This document shows, piece by piece, positions 53,175-64,000 of a stretch of 64,000 nucleotides of DNA. The notes beneath the pieces were generated by a model that saw nothing but the letters and a program-made list of their open reading frames with translations, did not search any database and was not told the DNA's origin. The position numbers and the translations under genes were made by a program. The DNA lies in assembly GCA_019914995.1 (NCBI GenBank), contig CM034135.1, positions 126,501 to 190,500 of the forward strand, written 5' to 3'. The first letter of the stretch is position 1. Each line of letters opens with the position of its first letter. Source of the DNA: Acanthochlamys bracteata. Lineage: Eukaryota > Streptophyta > Magnoliopsida > Pandanales > Velloziaceae.

Positions 53175-53930
53175 CTAATGGTCAGCTTTTATGCATCTTG
53201 ATAATGTCGAATAAAAATCTGCCAAGTGTTTGTACTGAACTGGAACTGGAAAGGTCCTCGCGGCAGCAAGAACCTGGACAAACACAGGTAATGTATAGCA
53301 ATGCATTCAGTCCTCAGTCGCACTTCCAGAAATGAGCACCCGAAGAAAGCTCACTTCTTACTTGATTTATGCATATGTATACTTTCTTCTCTTCGACCTG
53401 CAAGATCACCAACACAAATGCAGATCATACACAAACTCTAAACTAACAGAATTGTCATACAGCTGCCTACAAAGCAGGTAGTAGAAATGCTCATTAAACA
53501 TGTACTCTAACATGATGAACCAGTCCTATGTAACTAATTCGGGAGTATGCAAAGAACAAAACACTAGATCTGCTGACCTCTTCAAACTCTGCGAGCATGT
53601 TAGGCTGGAACGACAATTGAACAACAAAACATGAGAGACTAATGCGGCTTGATAGTAATGCCAAAGACCCCAATCCAATCGCATGCATTCCAATTCAATC
53701 CATGTTCAATTGGCACAACCAAGAAAAACTATCAACTATGAATATGACAGTGCTCTTCGGTTGTGATGTTTGAGTAATCCTGTACTTGTTTACCTTGGAG
53801 TAAGTTGTGAAAACATGTTTCAATTCTCCAAAAAATGGATGAATGAGATGTCCCAGCAGTGGTGTTCCTCCAACTTCTTGAGCTGTCCGGTCAATTTTCT
53901 TAGATTCTTTATCTTTTCCTCTTCTGATGT
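53175..53930 (-). other. Unidentified phase-compatible exons (3' part of an unknown gene)
   Basis: Four minus-strand blocks have splice signals and agree in phase. First (about 53920-53794) is KIDRTAQEVGGTPLLGHL followed by IHPFFGELKHVFTTYSK, with a CAG acceptor and a GTAAAC donor. Second, PNMLAEFEE (about 53605-53579). Third, VEEKKVYICINQ (about 53401-53366). Fourth, VLAAARTFPVPVQYKHLADF (from about 53275) runs to a stop at 53175. I do not recognise the family and found no start exon between here and the PPR gene, which begins its 3' end at 54428. It may be the tail of a gene whose 5' exons lie upstream of the PPR gene, or a gene fragment. Confidence 0.45.
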
Positions 53931-54427
53931 TGGGAAATCAAACTTAAAAAGTATAGCTATGAAATTGATTAATTGTACTTCTCAGACTTCAACTGTACCA
54001 AGAAAGAAGAAACAATCTCAAGCCGAGAAAGCAATAGCTATAAAGATGCATATTTACTTGCATGAGATTCAAAAAGATAAGAAAGTTTATAATGAGAAAT
54101 AGTATAAGAATTGCTGCTCACTTCGAATTGCGGTTTAGGCAGGAGAACTAGCAGGTGACAGCCAAGAGTTTCTCGAAACCGTTTAGTTAAGAGTCGCCAG
54201 TAGAAAGAGTATTTCAAATTGCAACATCCAACAGAAGATAAGAGCTATGCTGAGGTAAAGCTCCATACCTGACAGCCCTTAACCTTATACAGCTAACTGG
54301 TGATTCCCAGTCAAGAACAAAGCATGGCAGCAGCAACTATCATGAAGATTAGTGAGTTGTTGTTCTGAGGGAAGGAGTTAGACTCTGCCAGCTTGTTTTC
54401 TCAGTTTATCAATGCAATATGTCTTGC
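53931..54427. other. Intergenic or intronic DNA downstream of the PPR gene
   Basis: No supported coding region. It should contain the PPR 3' untranslated region. The plus-strand open frame at 53770-54102 overlaps the minus-strand exons and has no support. Confidence 0.4.
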
Positions 54428-56587
54428 TCAAGAGAAGTTTTCAAATCCCTCAGCCAAAATATTACTCACTTTATCATCATTACGATACCTTTCAGCTTCA
54501 GTATTTCGTAGCAACAAACTATGCGTATCAGAATCTGGGACCCAGCCATTCTCTAACATCCGGTCCAAGTACTTAGAAGCCTCATGCTCATAGCCCTCTT
54601 TCAGAAGGCCGTAAATAAGTAAGTTGCATGATGCTGGAGTAATCAGACCCTCCTCATTCATAATTTTATTTAGGTTGTGCCTCACAATATGCAACTGAGA
54701 ATATCTTGTCATGCATGACAAAAAGAGATCAGTTGTACCAGGATCAGGGGTGAGTCCTTCACATACCATCCTATTAAATAAAAGAGCTGCAGTTGAAGCA
54801 GTAGTCCTCGTACACAAACTCCTTATGAGAATACCATAAGTTGATGCATCTAAAGTGCAGCCTTCAACCAGAACTTGTGAAAGAAGAGGCAATATGCTTT
54901 CCTTTTGGTTTAAATGCACCAGCCTATCAATGATTAAAGCATAGGTCAAAGGCATAGAACATATGCCCTTAGCACAAGCAAGAGAACGCAATCTGATGGC
55001 TTCCTCCACCTTCCCTCCAAGGCAAACAACTTCTATCAGCTGATTCAGTGAGTCTACTGTAGGAGTACATTCTGTACTAATTGCATATAAGAAGACCTCA
55101 ACAGCAGCTTCAATCTTCCCGACACAAGAAAGCCCTTCAATCAGCTTTGAAGAGGATTGCGAATCCAAAAACATATTTGACATACACACATGTCGAAAAA
55201 CTCTTAAAGCTTCTTCATACATTTTTAATACACAATAACCTCTCACAATTGAAGAATAAGTAACATAGATGGGCTTATAGCATGAGACTATCATTCTTCC
55301 TAGAACTTGAACTGCTTTTGTAACATCCCCACTCTCACAAAGCCCCCTGATGAGGATATTCCATGTATCCTCATCACATAATCCCTTCTCTGACAGTTTT
55401 TTGAGCAAACTCACTGCCTCCATAAATCTTTTTCCTTTGCAGTAACATTTGAGCAAAGTGTTGTAGGGGTCCAAAAAGGGGAACTTGTTTTGACCCAAGA
55501 ACATCAATGCTTCCTCAAATTTCCCCAATTTGCAGTAACCACTAACAATGGCATCATACATACTAGCCACAGGTGCTAGACCCAGTTCAGTCATTTCCCC
55601 AAAGAGCCTAACTGCATCATCCACCTGTAAATTGTCAAGTAACCCCAGAATCAGAGCACAGTACATATCAAGATCTGGTGAAAGGCCTAAACTTTTCATT
55701 GATTTGAATAGTTTCATGCCTTCCCCTAACCTATTAGATTCAAGAAACAGTGGAATGAACTTGACGAAAAACTCATAATCCGCTACACATCGTCGTTCTG
55801 CCATCTGATTCAAAACTTCAGCTGAGTCCTCAATTCTACCAACTGAGCAAAGGCTACTGATTAAGATATCAAAAGTCTGACTATTAGGTATACATTTCTT
55901 CTTATTCATCTTATGGAATTGGTCCAAAGCGGTGTCAAAGCGCCCATCATCGCACAAAGCCTTGATCAAAGAATTCATTGTCTCAACATCAGGAAGAATT
56001 CCGAGTTTCACCATTTCCTTATACACTAACAGAACAGACTGAAAATTATCCTTTCCTGCAACAACAGCACCTAACAAAGCATTGCAAGTAGAGACCGGCA
56101 GCTTGATACCGGCGGTGCATGCATTCTTGAACACCAGCAAAGCTTCTTCTTTTCGGCACTCACGGCAAAACAAATTGATCAAGCGGCAGAATGCTTCTAT
56201 CACATTTGAATTTTCCAACAATTGCACCATCTCCTTCAATAAAGAATCCATCTTTTCCTGTTCTCCAACCATACCAAGCCTCGATATTATATGGGTATAA
56301 GTGTCTACTGTGTGCCTGAAATTCCTCTGAGCAGAAACCCATTTAAAGATACTAAAAGATAAGCTCAAATCAGGCAATGAATCAAGAACATGAAGTAACC
56401 TCTCTGGTTGAAGATTCCTCTCCAGAGAACGGAAGCTCATAAATCGTGGAAAATTCGTTGCGATTCCATCAGTCTCAGCTGAAGATTGAGCAAAGGACAC
56501 TGAACAAAATCGGGAATCTACTGAAACCAAGATTGGGAACCGCTTGGATGGAAAAAAAGATCGAAATTTTGATGCCATTGGTGACAT
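54428..56587 (-). CDS. P-class pentatricopeptide repeat protein, probably mitochondrial
   Basis: A single exon of 719 residues, as is usual for PPR genes. The N-terminus (MSPMASKFRSFFPSKRFPIL) is basic and Ser/Phe-rich, like an organelle targeting peptide. From about residue 90 it is built of 35-residue repeats, for example NSLIKALCDDGRFDTALDQF, DILISSLCSVGRIEDSAEVL, DAIVSGYCKLGKFEEALMFL, NILIRGLCESGDVTKAVQVL and GILIRSLCTRTTASTAALLF. No E, DYW or SMR domain is seen, so it is a P-class protein that binds a specific organelle RNA. The RNA target cannot be told from inspection. No damage was seen. Confidence 0.92.
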   Translation of the reverse strand: MSPMASKFRSFFPSKRFPILVSVDSRFCSVSFAQSSAETDGIATNFPRFMSFRSLERNLQPERLLHVLDSLPDLSLSFSIFKWVSAQRNFRHTVDTYTHIISRLGMVGEQEKMDSLLKEMVQLLENSNVIEAFCRLINLFCRECRKEEALLVFKNACTAGIKLPVSTCNALLGAVVAGKDNFQSVLLVYKEMVKLGILPDVETMNSLIKALCDDGRFDTALDQFHKMNKKKCIPNSQTFDILISSLCSVGRIEDSAEVLNQMAERRCVADYEFFVKFIPLFLESNRLGEGMKLFKSMKSLGLSPDLDMYCALILGLLDNLQVDDAVRLFGEMTELGLAPVASMYDAIVSGYCKLGKFEEALMFLGQNKFPFLDPYNTLLKCYCKGKRFMEAVSLLKKLSEKGLCDEDTWNILIRGLCESGDVTKAVQVLGRMIVSCYKPIYVTYSSIVRGYCVLKMYEEALRVFRHVCMSNMFLDSQSSSKLIEGLSCVGKIEAAVEVFLYAISTECTPTVDSLNQLIEVVCLGGKVEEAIRLRSLACAKGICSMPLTYALIIDRLVHLNQKESILPLLSQVLVEGCTLDASTYGILIRSLCTRTTASTAALLFNRMVCEGLTPDPGTTDLFLSCMTRYSQLHIVRHNLNKIMNEEGLITPASCNLLIYGLLKEGYEHEASKYLDRMLENGWVPDSDTHSLLLRNTEAERYRNDDKVSNILAEGFENFS

Positions 56588-58147
56588 AGAAATCTCTTGA
56601 AAGCATTATATCTCTTTATTCTAATAACTAACAAACGAACTCTATTATTTATGTTACAAACATCGATCAAGAAAACTCAACAGAAGAAGAAGAAATCTCT
56701 AACCTTTTTGAGAAAGCAAAAAACCAAAGAAAGGAGACAGCTTGAAGACTCTGAACTCGAGCGATGGATCATGAAGAGAGTTTGCTTCTTCCAAGCAATT
56801 TTATAAATTATAGGATCGATTTTAACAAACCAATGAAAACCTTGTTGCTTGCTAGTTAGCTATGCAGAATACAACCAGTATCATTATTTATGATAAAACG
56901 AAAGCTGGTGGAATCGTCTTAAGATCTCGGTCGAGTTGGACCAGATCGGTTCAACTCGGTTAGTTATCCAAATCTGAGTCAACGTTGAGATCATCTTCTT
57001 CTTCAGATCCCACTCGGCGATCTCTATATCAAACGAGGTACTTGTTAAATTCTGCAATTGAATGTTCTTTTTGTTTCTGTTGTAATGTGATTTCTGGTTC
57101 CTTGTATTCCGAACTTCCTGAATCACTGAACTTCAGGACAGATTGCAACTTCACTTTATTTCGTTTACCTTTTGGCGCGTTGATATTGATAAAAAAAAAT
57201 TTGTTGAAGCAATTAAGATTGCAAAAGCATTACCTTTTCGCTCGGAATCCTTCAAGCGAACTGAGAAATCACACCACATCTATTGGTTTTAAAAGAATCC
57301 TTACAAATTGCTGTATACTGAAAATATCTATTGCAAAACATTACTATCTGATATTGCCGAATGAACAAAACATGATTGCAAAATATTGAAATACAAAACA
57401 AACAACAGTATTACAGATTTATTTATAAATGTAATGTCTAAGAAGGTCTTACATAGACACAGATTGTAGAAATACGTAACACATTATTTGGATAAGCCTC
57501 ACAGTCTACCTTACTGAGAGTTAAATATAAAAACCAGTATATTTAATTTCATACATTGTTTTATCTTTTTTTGCTTTTGCACCATCTACGGTGCGACCAA
57601 TGCAACCCAAACGAAGAGTATCAAGTTTGATATTTTTCTAGGAGATGGTAATATAACCCAGCAAGCTTACTGCTGCATGGTTTTGTCCTGCCGAAGTTTC
57701 CTGTACTATAAAGGAAGCTGTGCATATCTTCAACCAGGCTGCATCAGAAGAGGATAGCATAACCCACAACAGAGGTACAATATTCTGGAGAATATAATGG
57801 ACCTTAAATTTTCAAGCCATCTGAGAGAAACTAAGTAGACCACCACCAATTTCTTTAAACCAGAAGCAAATATACCAAGTAGATTCATTCTCAAAAGTAA
57901 GGCAACTAAAGCCAGATATCTTCTGCTGTGTTACTTCACTTACTCGAGCTTGAAGTAACACGAATGTAGCCTTCATACTGTATTGTCTATCCTACCAAAT
58001 AACTTTTTCAATTCCGAAGATCAGTTCTCAAGAAAAAAGGTTGCAGACAGTTAAGGAGTAAATATCTGTTAACGCATATCACTGCTATGTTTTCTCTTCC
58101 AGTAACTATACGCATCATGCTAAGGCTCACTACTGATTCCATTTTTT
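56588..58147. other. Intergenic DNA between PPR and NYN genes
   Basis: The first 200 bases are the PPR promoter and leader. The rest is AT-rich with short frames lacking ATG starts or family resemblance. The right end should carry the 3' untranslated region of the NYN gene. Confidence 0.5.
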
Positions 58148-61100
58148 TCACTCTAAATTCACAACTGGTAGTGTGATAGTAATTGGTTGCCAACCTGTGG
58201 GGCCTGCTGAAACCCACCTCTTTGAGTGAACCATTACTTGCAAAACCTGGAGAATGTCGCCCAAAGGAAGGTTTCTAAGGCATGACTTTTGCAGTATCCT
58301 TGCAGCTTGGTACCTGGAAGTGTGAAACAGAAGCTCTGAAGCTGATTATAGCTAAGACGATATAACAGAACAAAATGTTGGGATTATAACAATGTAATTC
58401 TGAATCCTTATCAGATTCTCTTAATGTCTACCAATGTAACATGTTACACAATAACTTTAGATCACACAAGTGTGAAGTTAACATGATGCGTTTTCATTAT
58501 ACTTGATAGATGGATAACTGGATATTGCCAAAATAGAAAAGTGGCAGGCGCTCTTAATCCAAGTCCTACATGTGGCAGAGATGCCAGAGATACTTATTTA
58601 ATTTTCTTTTTTCTTGAAAACAAAATCTTGCTTATGAGTGGAGTTTCTGTTTCTGTTTCAATTTCAGCCATAACACACTTGATCAACTAAACTTAGGATT
58701 AAGGAGAAATTAAATGCCACAACCACAAACAGCTGGCAGGAAATATCCAAGTCAAATTGGAGAACTCAGAACTAATTACCTGCATTCAGAGGCTAATATT
58801 GCAGGGCGTCCGGTTGTAGAGGATAAAAATTTCTGAATGCCATCCCATACAGACTGTGGATGCCGCACTGAACTATCCATAATGTTGACACACTTCCAGA
58901 CCTGCTCACCTTTTCCAGTATAGAATGGTAATTTGTTTCCCAGTTTGTGCACTGTAATCATCTTATGCTCGACCCCATAATCCAACGCCTTTCTAACATC
59001 AAAGCTTTTCATAGCCATTTCCCCGTAGTGGATGCAATCCGAGATGTTAGCTTCTGTTGGAATCATCTTGTCAGATTTTAATATGCTTATTGCTTGTAAG
59101 ATATTCCCCACAAGACCCTGAGCAACATCAGGTGGTATTTGCCACCCAGTGGCATGCACTCCATTATTTGGTAAATTGCTCCGGTTCCCCAAGGCATTTT
59201 CCGGAGGCCTATGCATGTTCTCACAGTATACTGGTGGAGCATTTGGTCTAGGGATAGCCGGAGCAGATATACTAGGATAAATGCCTGTTGAAGAATCTGA
59301 TAGAGTAAGATTACTCATATCAGGCATGCTTGAAGAAGGTCCTGAGATAGGAGGTTGATTTCCATGCCATGAAGATGGTGGGTATGAGTTATGATGATTT
59401 GGTGGCATATAACTACCGCTTGCAATACTAGGCTGGGAAGGTACTAAGTCCATAGGCCATACGGATTGAGGATGAAGATTCTGGTGATTATTCTGAAAGT
59501 TGTTCTGAGTATTTTTAGCATGCTCACAGTGAGATGGATGATGATTTCGTTTTGAAGCGACCTGAGAAGATTGATTATTGGCCTCAAAGAATTCATGGGG
59601 CGCTTTACTGAAATGTTTTGCTTCTGATTGATCAGAAGAGGCAGACTGAGTGGACTGTTTGTTGGGTGATGATTGGGGAAATAGAGAGTTCCTTCCATTA
59701 AAATTCAAGTTTACACTAAATGGTGCTTCTGCAGTAGGCATTGCTGATGATGAAGCTTGGTCATACTGTTGCATGCCTTCCATTCCTCCTATATTAGAAT
59801 TCTCAGCAAATACATGCGAACGACCTCCTTGACTTCCCAAAGGAGACTGCCTAAGCTCACTGCTTGTACTCTTCCGTGTCTGTTGACTTCTATCTCTCTT
59901 GACTGGCTTAGCTTTATACCTATTATCTGTCCTAGTATTGCCATAACTTGTTTGATTGTCATAGGATGAGTTACCTGAGAACGAAGGGCTTGTAGAGTGT
60001 GTACTCCCCGTTGGGCTATGCTTGAATTTCTCAGTAGCTGATCCACTACCTGAATAAGAGGAGTCTTCTTTCGGCTGTGGAGGTCCTCCTGCCAGTAAGC
60101 TTGTCCAGAACCATACAGTCCTTGCAGCAGCAACTAATGCATGGGATACATTTGGTGAATGCGCTATTAAAATATTATACCTCCTCATGCTTAATTGATG
60201 AAGGGCGTTAGAGAAATCCCGGTCACCAGAAATAAGCAAATAGTTAGCAGGAGGAGGATTATCTACTGCCCACAGTAACATATCAACCAAAATTTTTTTA
60301 TCACTTGCATCTTTGACCCCTGCATTGTAGATGGACCGATCAGAAAAAAATGCTCAGAAGAAGAAACAAAAGCAACTCCTTACTGTGTGACTAAAAGGTG
60401 CTAGGCAATGCCAACATACTACCAACTTGACATCTGAAGAGGAGACAAAAGCAAGATTAAACATGATACCAGAAAAAAAAAACTGTGATGTATTTCCAAT
60501 TTTCCACCCGGACAACCACAAGAACAAGAAGAGTTTGACATAAAAAAGATGAGTAAAAAATATGAAATGTGCGATGCAAGCGCAGCAACGCAGTGAAAGC
60601 CATTTTTCATTAGTCTAATTCAATTAAACAGCAGTTTTTTAAGACAATCAATTACATTGCAACTAAATTAACCTCACAATAAAGAATTCTAACAACAATT
60701 TATATCTCCATATTCAGTAAGAAAACAGAAAAAATGAATAAGCGCAATCCCATTGATTTCTTTCTACCCATCAAGCAAAGAACCAATCTATCCAATCTGA
60801 CGATTCCTGAATCTCACAGAAACCACTTCTTTCTTCAAATCCAACCAAGAAAAAACCACCAACTTCAAATCAAGAAAATAAAGAAACCCAAATAAATCAG
60901 AAATATTTTTAACCTGAAGGAACGTTGATTAGTGAGACACCGGTGGAGGAGAGCGCCCGCTGCACATCAGCGGGAATCCGACTGATATCGCCGTAAGCTG
61001 ACACCGTCGACACCGGCCCACGGTACCCCACCGCCGCTAGAGCAGACGAGATGTTGTGCGCTATCATGTGGGCCCCGCCCGACTCACCTCCACTGCCTCT

Positions 61101-61178
61101 TGGCACGGCACAGTTCTCGATGTCCCACCACACCGATGTCTTCGCCGTCGCGAACTCTCCAACTTCGGCCGCTGCCAT
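58148..61178 (-). CDS. NYN-domain (MARF1/limkain-b1-like) putative RNase
   Basis: Three coding exons (61178-60914, 60319-58780, 58313-58148) join in phase for about 656 residues. The NYN nuclease domain spans the first two exons. It shows TSVWWDIENCAVP, VSTVSAYGDIS, KDASDKKILVDMLLWAVDN and YLLISGDRDFSNALHQLS, with the acidic residues expected of the PIN/NYN metal site. A low-complexity Ser/Asn/Gln/Pro-rich region of about 250 residues follows. The C-terminal part is a compact helical domain (VAQGLVGNILQAISILKSDK; FDVRKALDYGVEHKMITVHK) that could be a winged-helix RNA-binding module. In animals MARF1 is a ribonuclease that silences transcripts; plant members are poorly studied. The substrate is unknown. 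Confidence 0.88.
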
Positions 61179-61867
61179 CCTTCCACCGCCGGCGATTATA
61201 AATTTTTAAAATTTTTTTATTATATTTACTACTGAGAGACGAGTGACGACGACGGGCGTCCGTTTTTTTGTTTTTTGTTTTACTTTCTTTATTGTTGATC
61301 ATTTAATAGTAGTGTTTTCCTTTCTAAATAAATTTCTCTCTACTTGGTTCATCGCCATATTGATCGTATTTAATTTTGTTTTAGAGAGGTTAGGTCCCCT
61401 TTTTTCTATATTTGCACTTAAAGTCCAATTATGATCTGTTTCGCAAAACCTTGAATATTAACGTGGAAAGTATAATAATTGATCTTGTAAGACTTATTTG
61501 AGGAGCTGATTGAGGGAGTTTTATGCGAAAGTTTATATGAATAGGGTTCGCTTTCAGTTCATTGACTGAAGAAATGAAGTCAATATTGCTAAACAAAAAC
61601 TCAAAGGCCTCGCTTTGCAAATACTAATTCTTTAGTAACTGATTGTGCGAAAATTTTAAAAAATGATAAATAAATGGGATGAATCTTTTCTGTTCATGCA
61701 GCAGACAATAAATACACTTAAAAAAAAGAAAGAAAGGAATTCTCACAAAAGAAATGTTTTCTCAAACACTGAACCATATTTATCTATGATGACAACTGCT
61801 GAAATTCATATACACAAAAACTATAGGATTCATTCACCGTTGCGGTTAAGAAGTAACTACCTAGCTA
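61179..61867. other. Intergenic DNA upstream of the NYN gene
   Basis: This is the NYN-gene promoter and the 3' flank of the X8 gene. It is AT-rich with no supported gene. Confidence 0.5.
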
Positions 61868-63965
61868 TCAGCAATGAAGCACAGCTACAATAATAGAGGC
61901 TAGCAGCTTATAAAGACTAGTAGTTGCAGGAAGTGAGAATGATTTGCTGGTGCTTCCGGTCGGATTACTATCTGGACCGAAAACTGAATTTGATGTTAAG
62001 TTTCCGGTAGTGGTGGTGGTAGGATTGTTGATCACAGATGATCCTGAAGAAGAAGGACTACTACCTATGCCTGCAGTGCTTGATGCGGATCCAGGATTCA
62101 TGCCTACAGGATTAGGAGTGTTATTGTTGTTGTTGTTCACGCCTGTGTTCGCAGCTGGACTGAAGCCTGCACCTCCAGAACTGCACAAAAGATAAGTAGC
62201 AGCTTTCATATTTGCTTTCTTGGTTATAGCTTTATACAGATTTTGATCTGAACACTGGATCTATGTATACCTCGATGACGGATAGATGCAAGTCGCAGTA
62301 CCTATCAAAAACACCAAGCATGCTTTGTATCAGTAACGGTAATCAGCAACAATACGATCGTGTATCATGTTCTATGATCTGACTTGTATCGATTGACAAA
62401 ATACAGGATGAATTCTTCTTACTTGGATTGGCATTGGCGAGCACGGCTGTCCCGCCAAAATCACAGCTTGTTGGCGTCGGATTCCTTTGATAGTAGTTGT
62501 TAAAAGCATACGAAGCATGTGCCTGGAGAGTGTTGGGATTATAACAGCTACCTGTTACCTGAATAGGCGAACAATCAGCTCCTCCAATACCACAAGCATA
62601 ATCAATAGCAAGCTGCAAAGCTTGATCGGTCACTCCTGTCTTAGCGACACACCAGCTCTGCCCTCCAACACTCGGTGAAACTGGAACGGCACTCGGTGAT
62701 ACCGGAACCGTACCGGGATTACTAGTAGGTGTCCCGGAAGGGATCGTCCCGGGCGATTGAGGAATTGGATAAGTTGTAACGGGATTAGTTGTCACTGGAG
62801 GAGTGACTGGAAATGCACTAGGAGGAGCTGTGATCGGAGTAGTCACAGGAATCGCTGGTGGGGTCATGACCGGATTGGGGTAAGGGTTTGTAGCAGGCAC
62901 TGTTACGACCGGAGCTTGCGGGTTTGTGGGTGGATTGGTTACGGGTGTTGGCGTTGTAGGATTTGTGGATGGATTGGATAAGGGTGGTGCTGGTGTTATT
63001 GGGTTTGTGGGAAGAACGGTGACAGGATTGGTTCCTGGAACTGTGACGATATTGGGAGGGTTTGTGGAAGGAACGGTGATGGGCGGCATTGTTACAGGGT
63101 TTGTCACTGGACTGTAGGTATCATGGATTGTTGTTCTTGTTTCAGAAGCCCCATTGCTCAGCAGCTCTCTGCGTGACCAAGATGAAAAGATTGGAGGATT
63201 CTTGTTCTCCGGTATGCCCAGTTCTGCAGTAATGTCGATAAACAAACAGCGTTGGTACTCAAGAAAATTCAAGATGTAATCTTTTCAAGGACGAAGTGTA
63301 AAACATTATAACGTCAAGAATTTAGTTCTACTAACCGCATTGAGAATGCCAAGAATATTAAATCAAGCTCTACCGTGCTGCTGAAAACAGTTTTTCACAA
63401 GAACATATGAACAAATTGAAAAGGTAAACAATCAAACCTGATAGATGTTGTTTGGTTCCATTAAATTAGAAGAAACAAGCTGGTATTTCTACTATATATG
63501 TCTTTCTTACTTCTCCATTCTAGCACTACACTCTTTGTTTAATTTATTAATTAAAGCATCCCCTGGAACTCCCTACTACAAACACATAAAACTCAACTCA
63601 GTATCAACAAAAATAATCCTGAAATTTTCAGAAGATTGTAAGCAAAATTTGCACTTAATTTACTAAGAAGCTTCATTCAGATGTTTAAAGCAAATGGGAA
63701 TTTTAATTTCCTGATCAAATCATATGCTGCCTTGAAATTTTATAAACTAAGAACTGAAACCAAAGTACACAGTACATATATCCAAGAAAAAGAAATAGAG
63801 AGATTGCGTCTTTAACTAAAAGAAGAAAATTCAGTGAGAATATGAAAAGAATTAATCACGAGAAAGAGACTCACCTGAGCAGCAGCAGCAGCAGAGAGTA
63901 AGAGATGAGAAGATGAAAAACAAGAGAGGAGCCTCGGCAGCCAAAACTGTAGTGAAAGCAGCCAT
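61868..63965 (-). CDS. X8-domain GPI-anchored cell-wall protein
   Basis: Four coding exons (63965-63875, 63223-62423, 62301-62271, 62180-61868) join in frame for about 411 residues. The N-terminus MAAFTTVLAAEAPLLFFIFS with a run of leucines and cysteines is a signal peptide. A spacer of about 150 residues rich in Pro/Thr/Asn (repeated TNP-type units) follows. The X8 callose-binding domain then begins SWCVAKTGVTDQALQLAIDY, with further conserved blocks CGIGGADCSPIQ, CYNPNTLQAHASYAFNNYYQ and CDFGGTAVL. A Gly/Ser/Asn-rich stretch and a C-terminal hydrophobic tail (YKLLASIIVAVLHC) fit a GPI signal. X8 proteins bind beta-1,3-glucan and include plasmodesmal callose-binding proteins. There is no GH17 catalytic domain. 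Confidence 0.88.
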
Positions 63966-64000
63966 AGCGAGAGGAGAAACAAAAAAGATTTGAATTTCGA

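Noticed and set aside
53770-54102. 110-codon plus-strand open frame
   Set aside because: It overlaps the phase-compatible minus-strand exons, has no recognisable domain, and looks like a chance frame.
56985-57389. 134-codon plus-strand open frame
   Set aside because: It does not begin with ATG, has no family resemblance and lies in AT-rich intergenic DNA.

Overview
The window is nuclear DNA of a dicot plant. The genes have many short GT-AG introns, AT-rich intergenic DNA, small MITE-like elements, and protein families that are plant-specific or plant-typed (GeBP factor, chloroplast SecA, CIPK kinase, P-class PPR, X8/GPI protein). SECA1 sits head to head with a SEC23 gene and a DHHC S-acyltransferase lies beside them. 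From memory this matches a conserved neighbourhood on Arabidopsis chromosome 4. The LCD-NIP30 adjacency likewise recalls Arabidopsis chromosome 3. The species cannot be named from the sequence.

Left part (1-18.5 kb) is decayed. It holds the 5' end of a small plant protein gene running off the left edge, a DUF761-like exon, and three dead genes: guanosine deaminase (GSDA), the ER J-protein Sec63/ERdj2, and a GH28 polygalacturonase. Each dead gene keeps recognisable exons in the right order but has several frameshifts or stops. Two intact genes lie among them: a single-exon GeBP/STOREKEEPER-type factor (minus) and a nine-exon DHHC protein S-acyltransferase (plus).

Middle (19-45 kb): SECA1 (minus, about 20 exons) and SEC23 (plus, 5 coding exons plus a leader intron) share a promoter region. 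Downstream is a direct tandem duplication of about 6-7 kb (29572-36464 and 36475-about 42724) covering an L-cysteine desulfhydrase gene (LCD), a NIP30/FAM192A-type gene and the 3' part of a CIPK gene. Both LCD copies are open. NIP30 is complete only in unit 1; in unit 2 it lost its promoter and first exons through a 1,071-bp deletion. CIPK is complete only at unit 2; unit 1 carries three internal exons. The duplicate has thus resolved into one working NIP30, one working CIPK and two LCD genes.

Right part (45-64 kb): SMU1 (splicing factor, minus) and RCL1 (18S rRNA processing, plus) are head to head across 465 bp that contains two different tandem repeats. Then come an unidentified set of phase-compatible exons, a single-exon mitochondrial-type PPR gene, a NYN-domain putative RNase, and an X8-domain GPI-anchored cell-wall protein whose start codon lies 35 bp from the right edge. 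I saw no tRNA, rRNA, CRISPR or prokaryote-type mobile element. Exon coordinates are hand-derived and may be off by a base or two in places.
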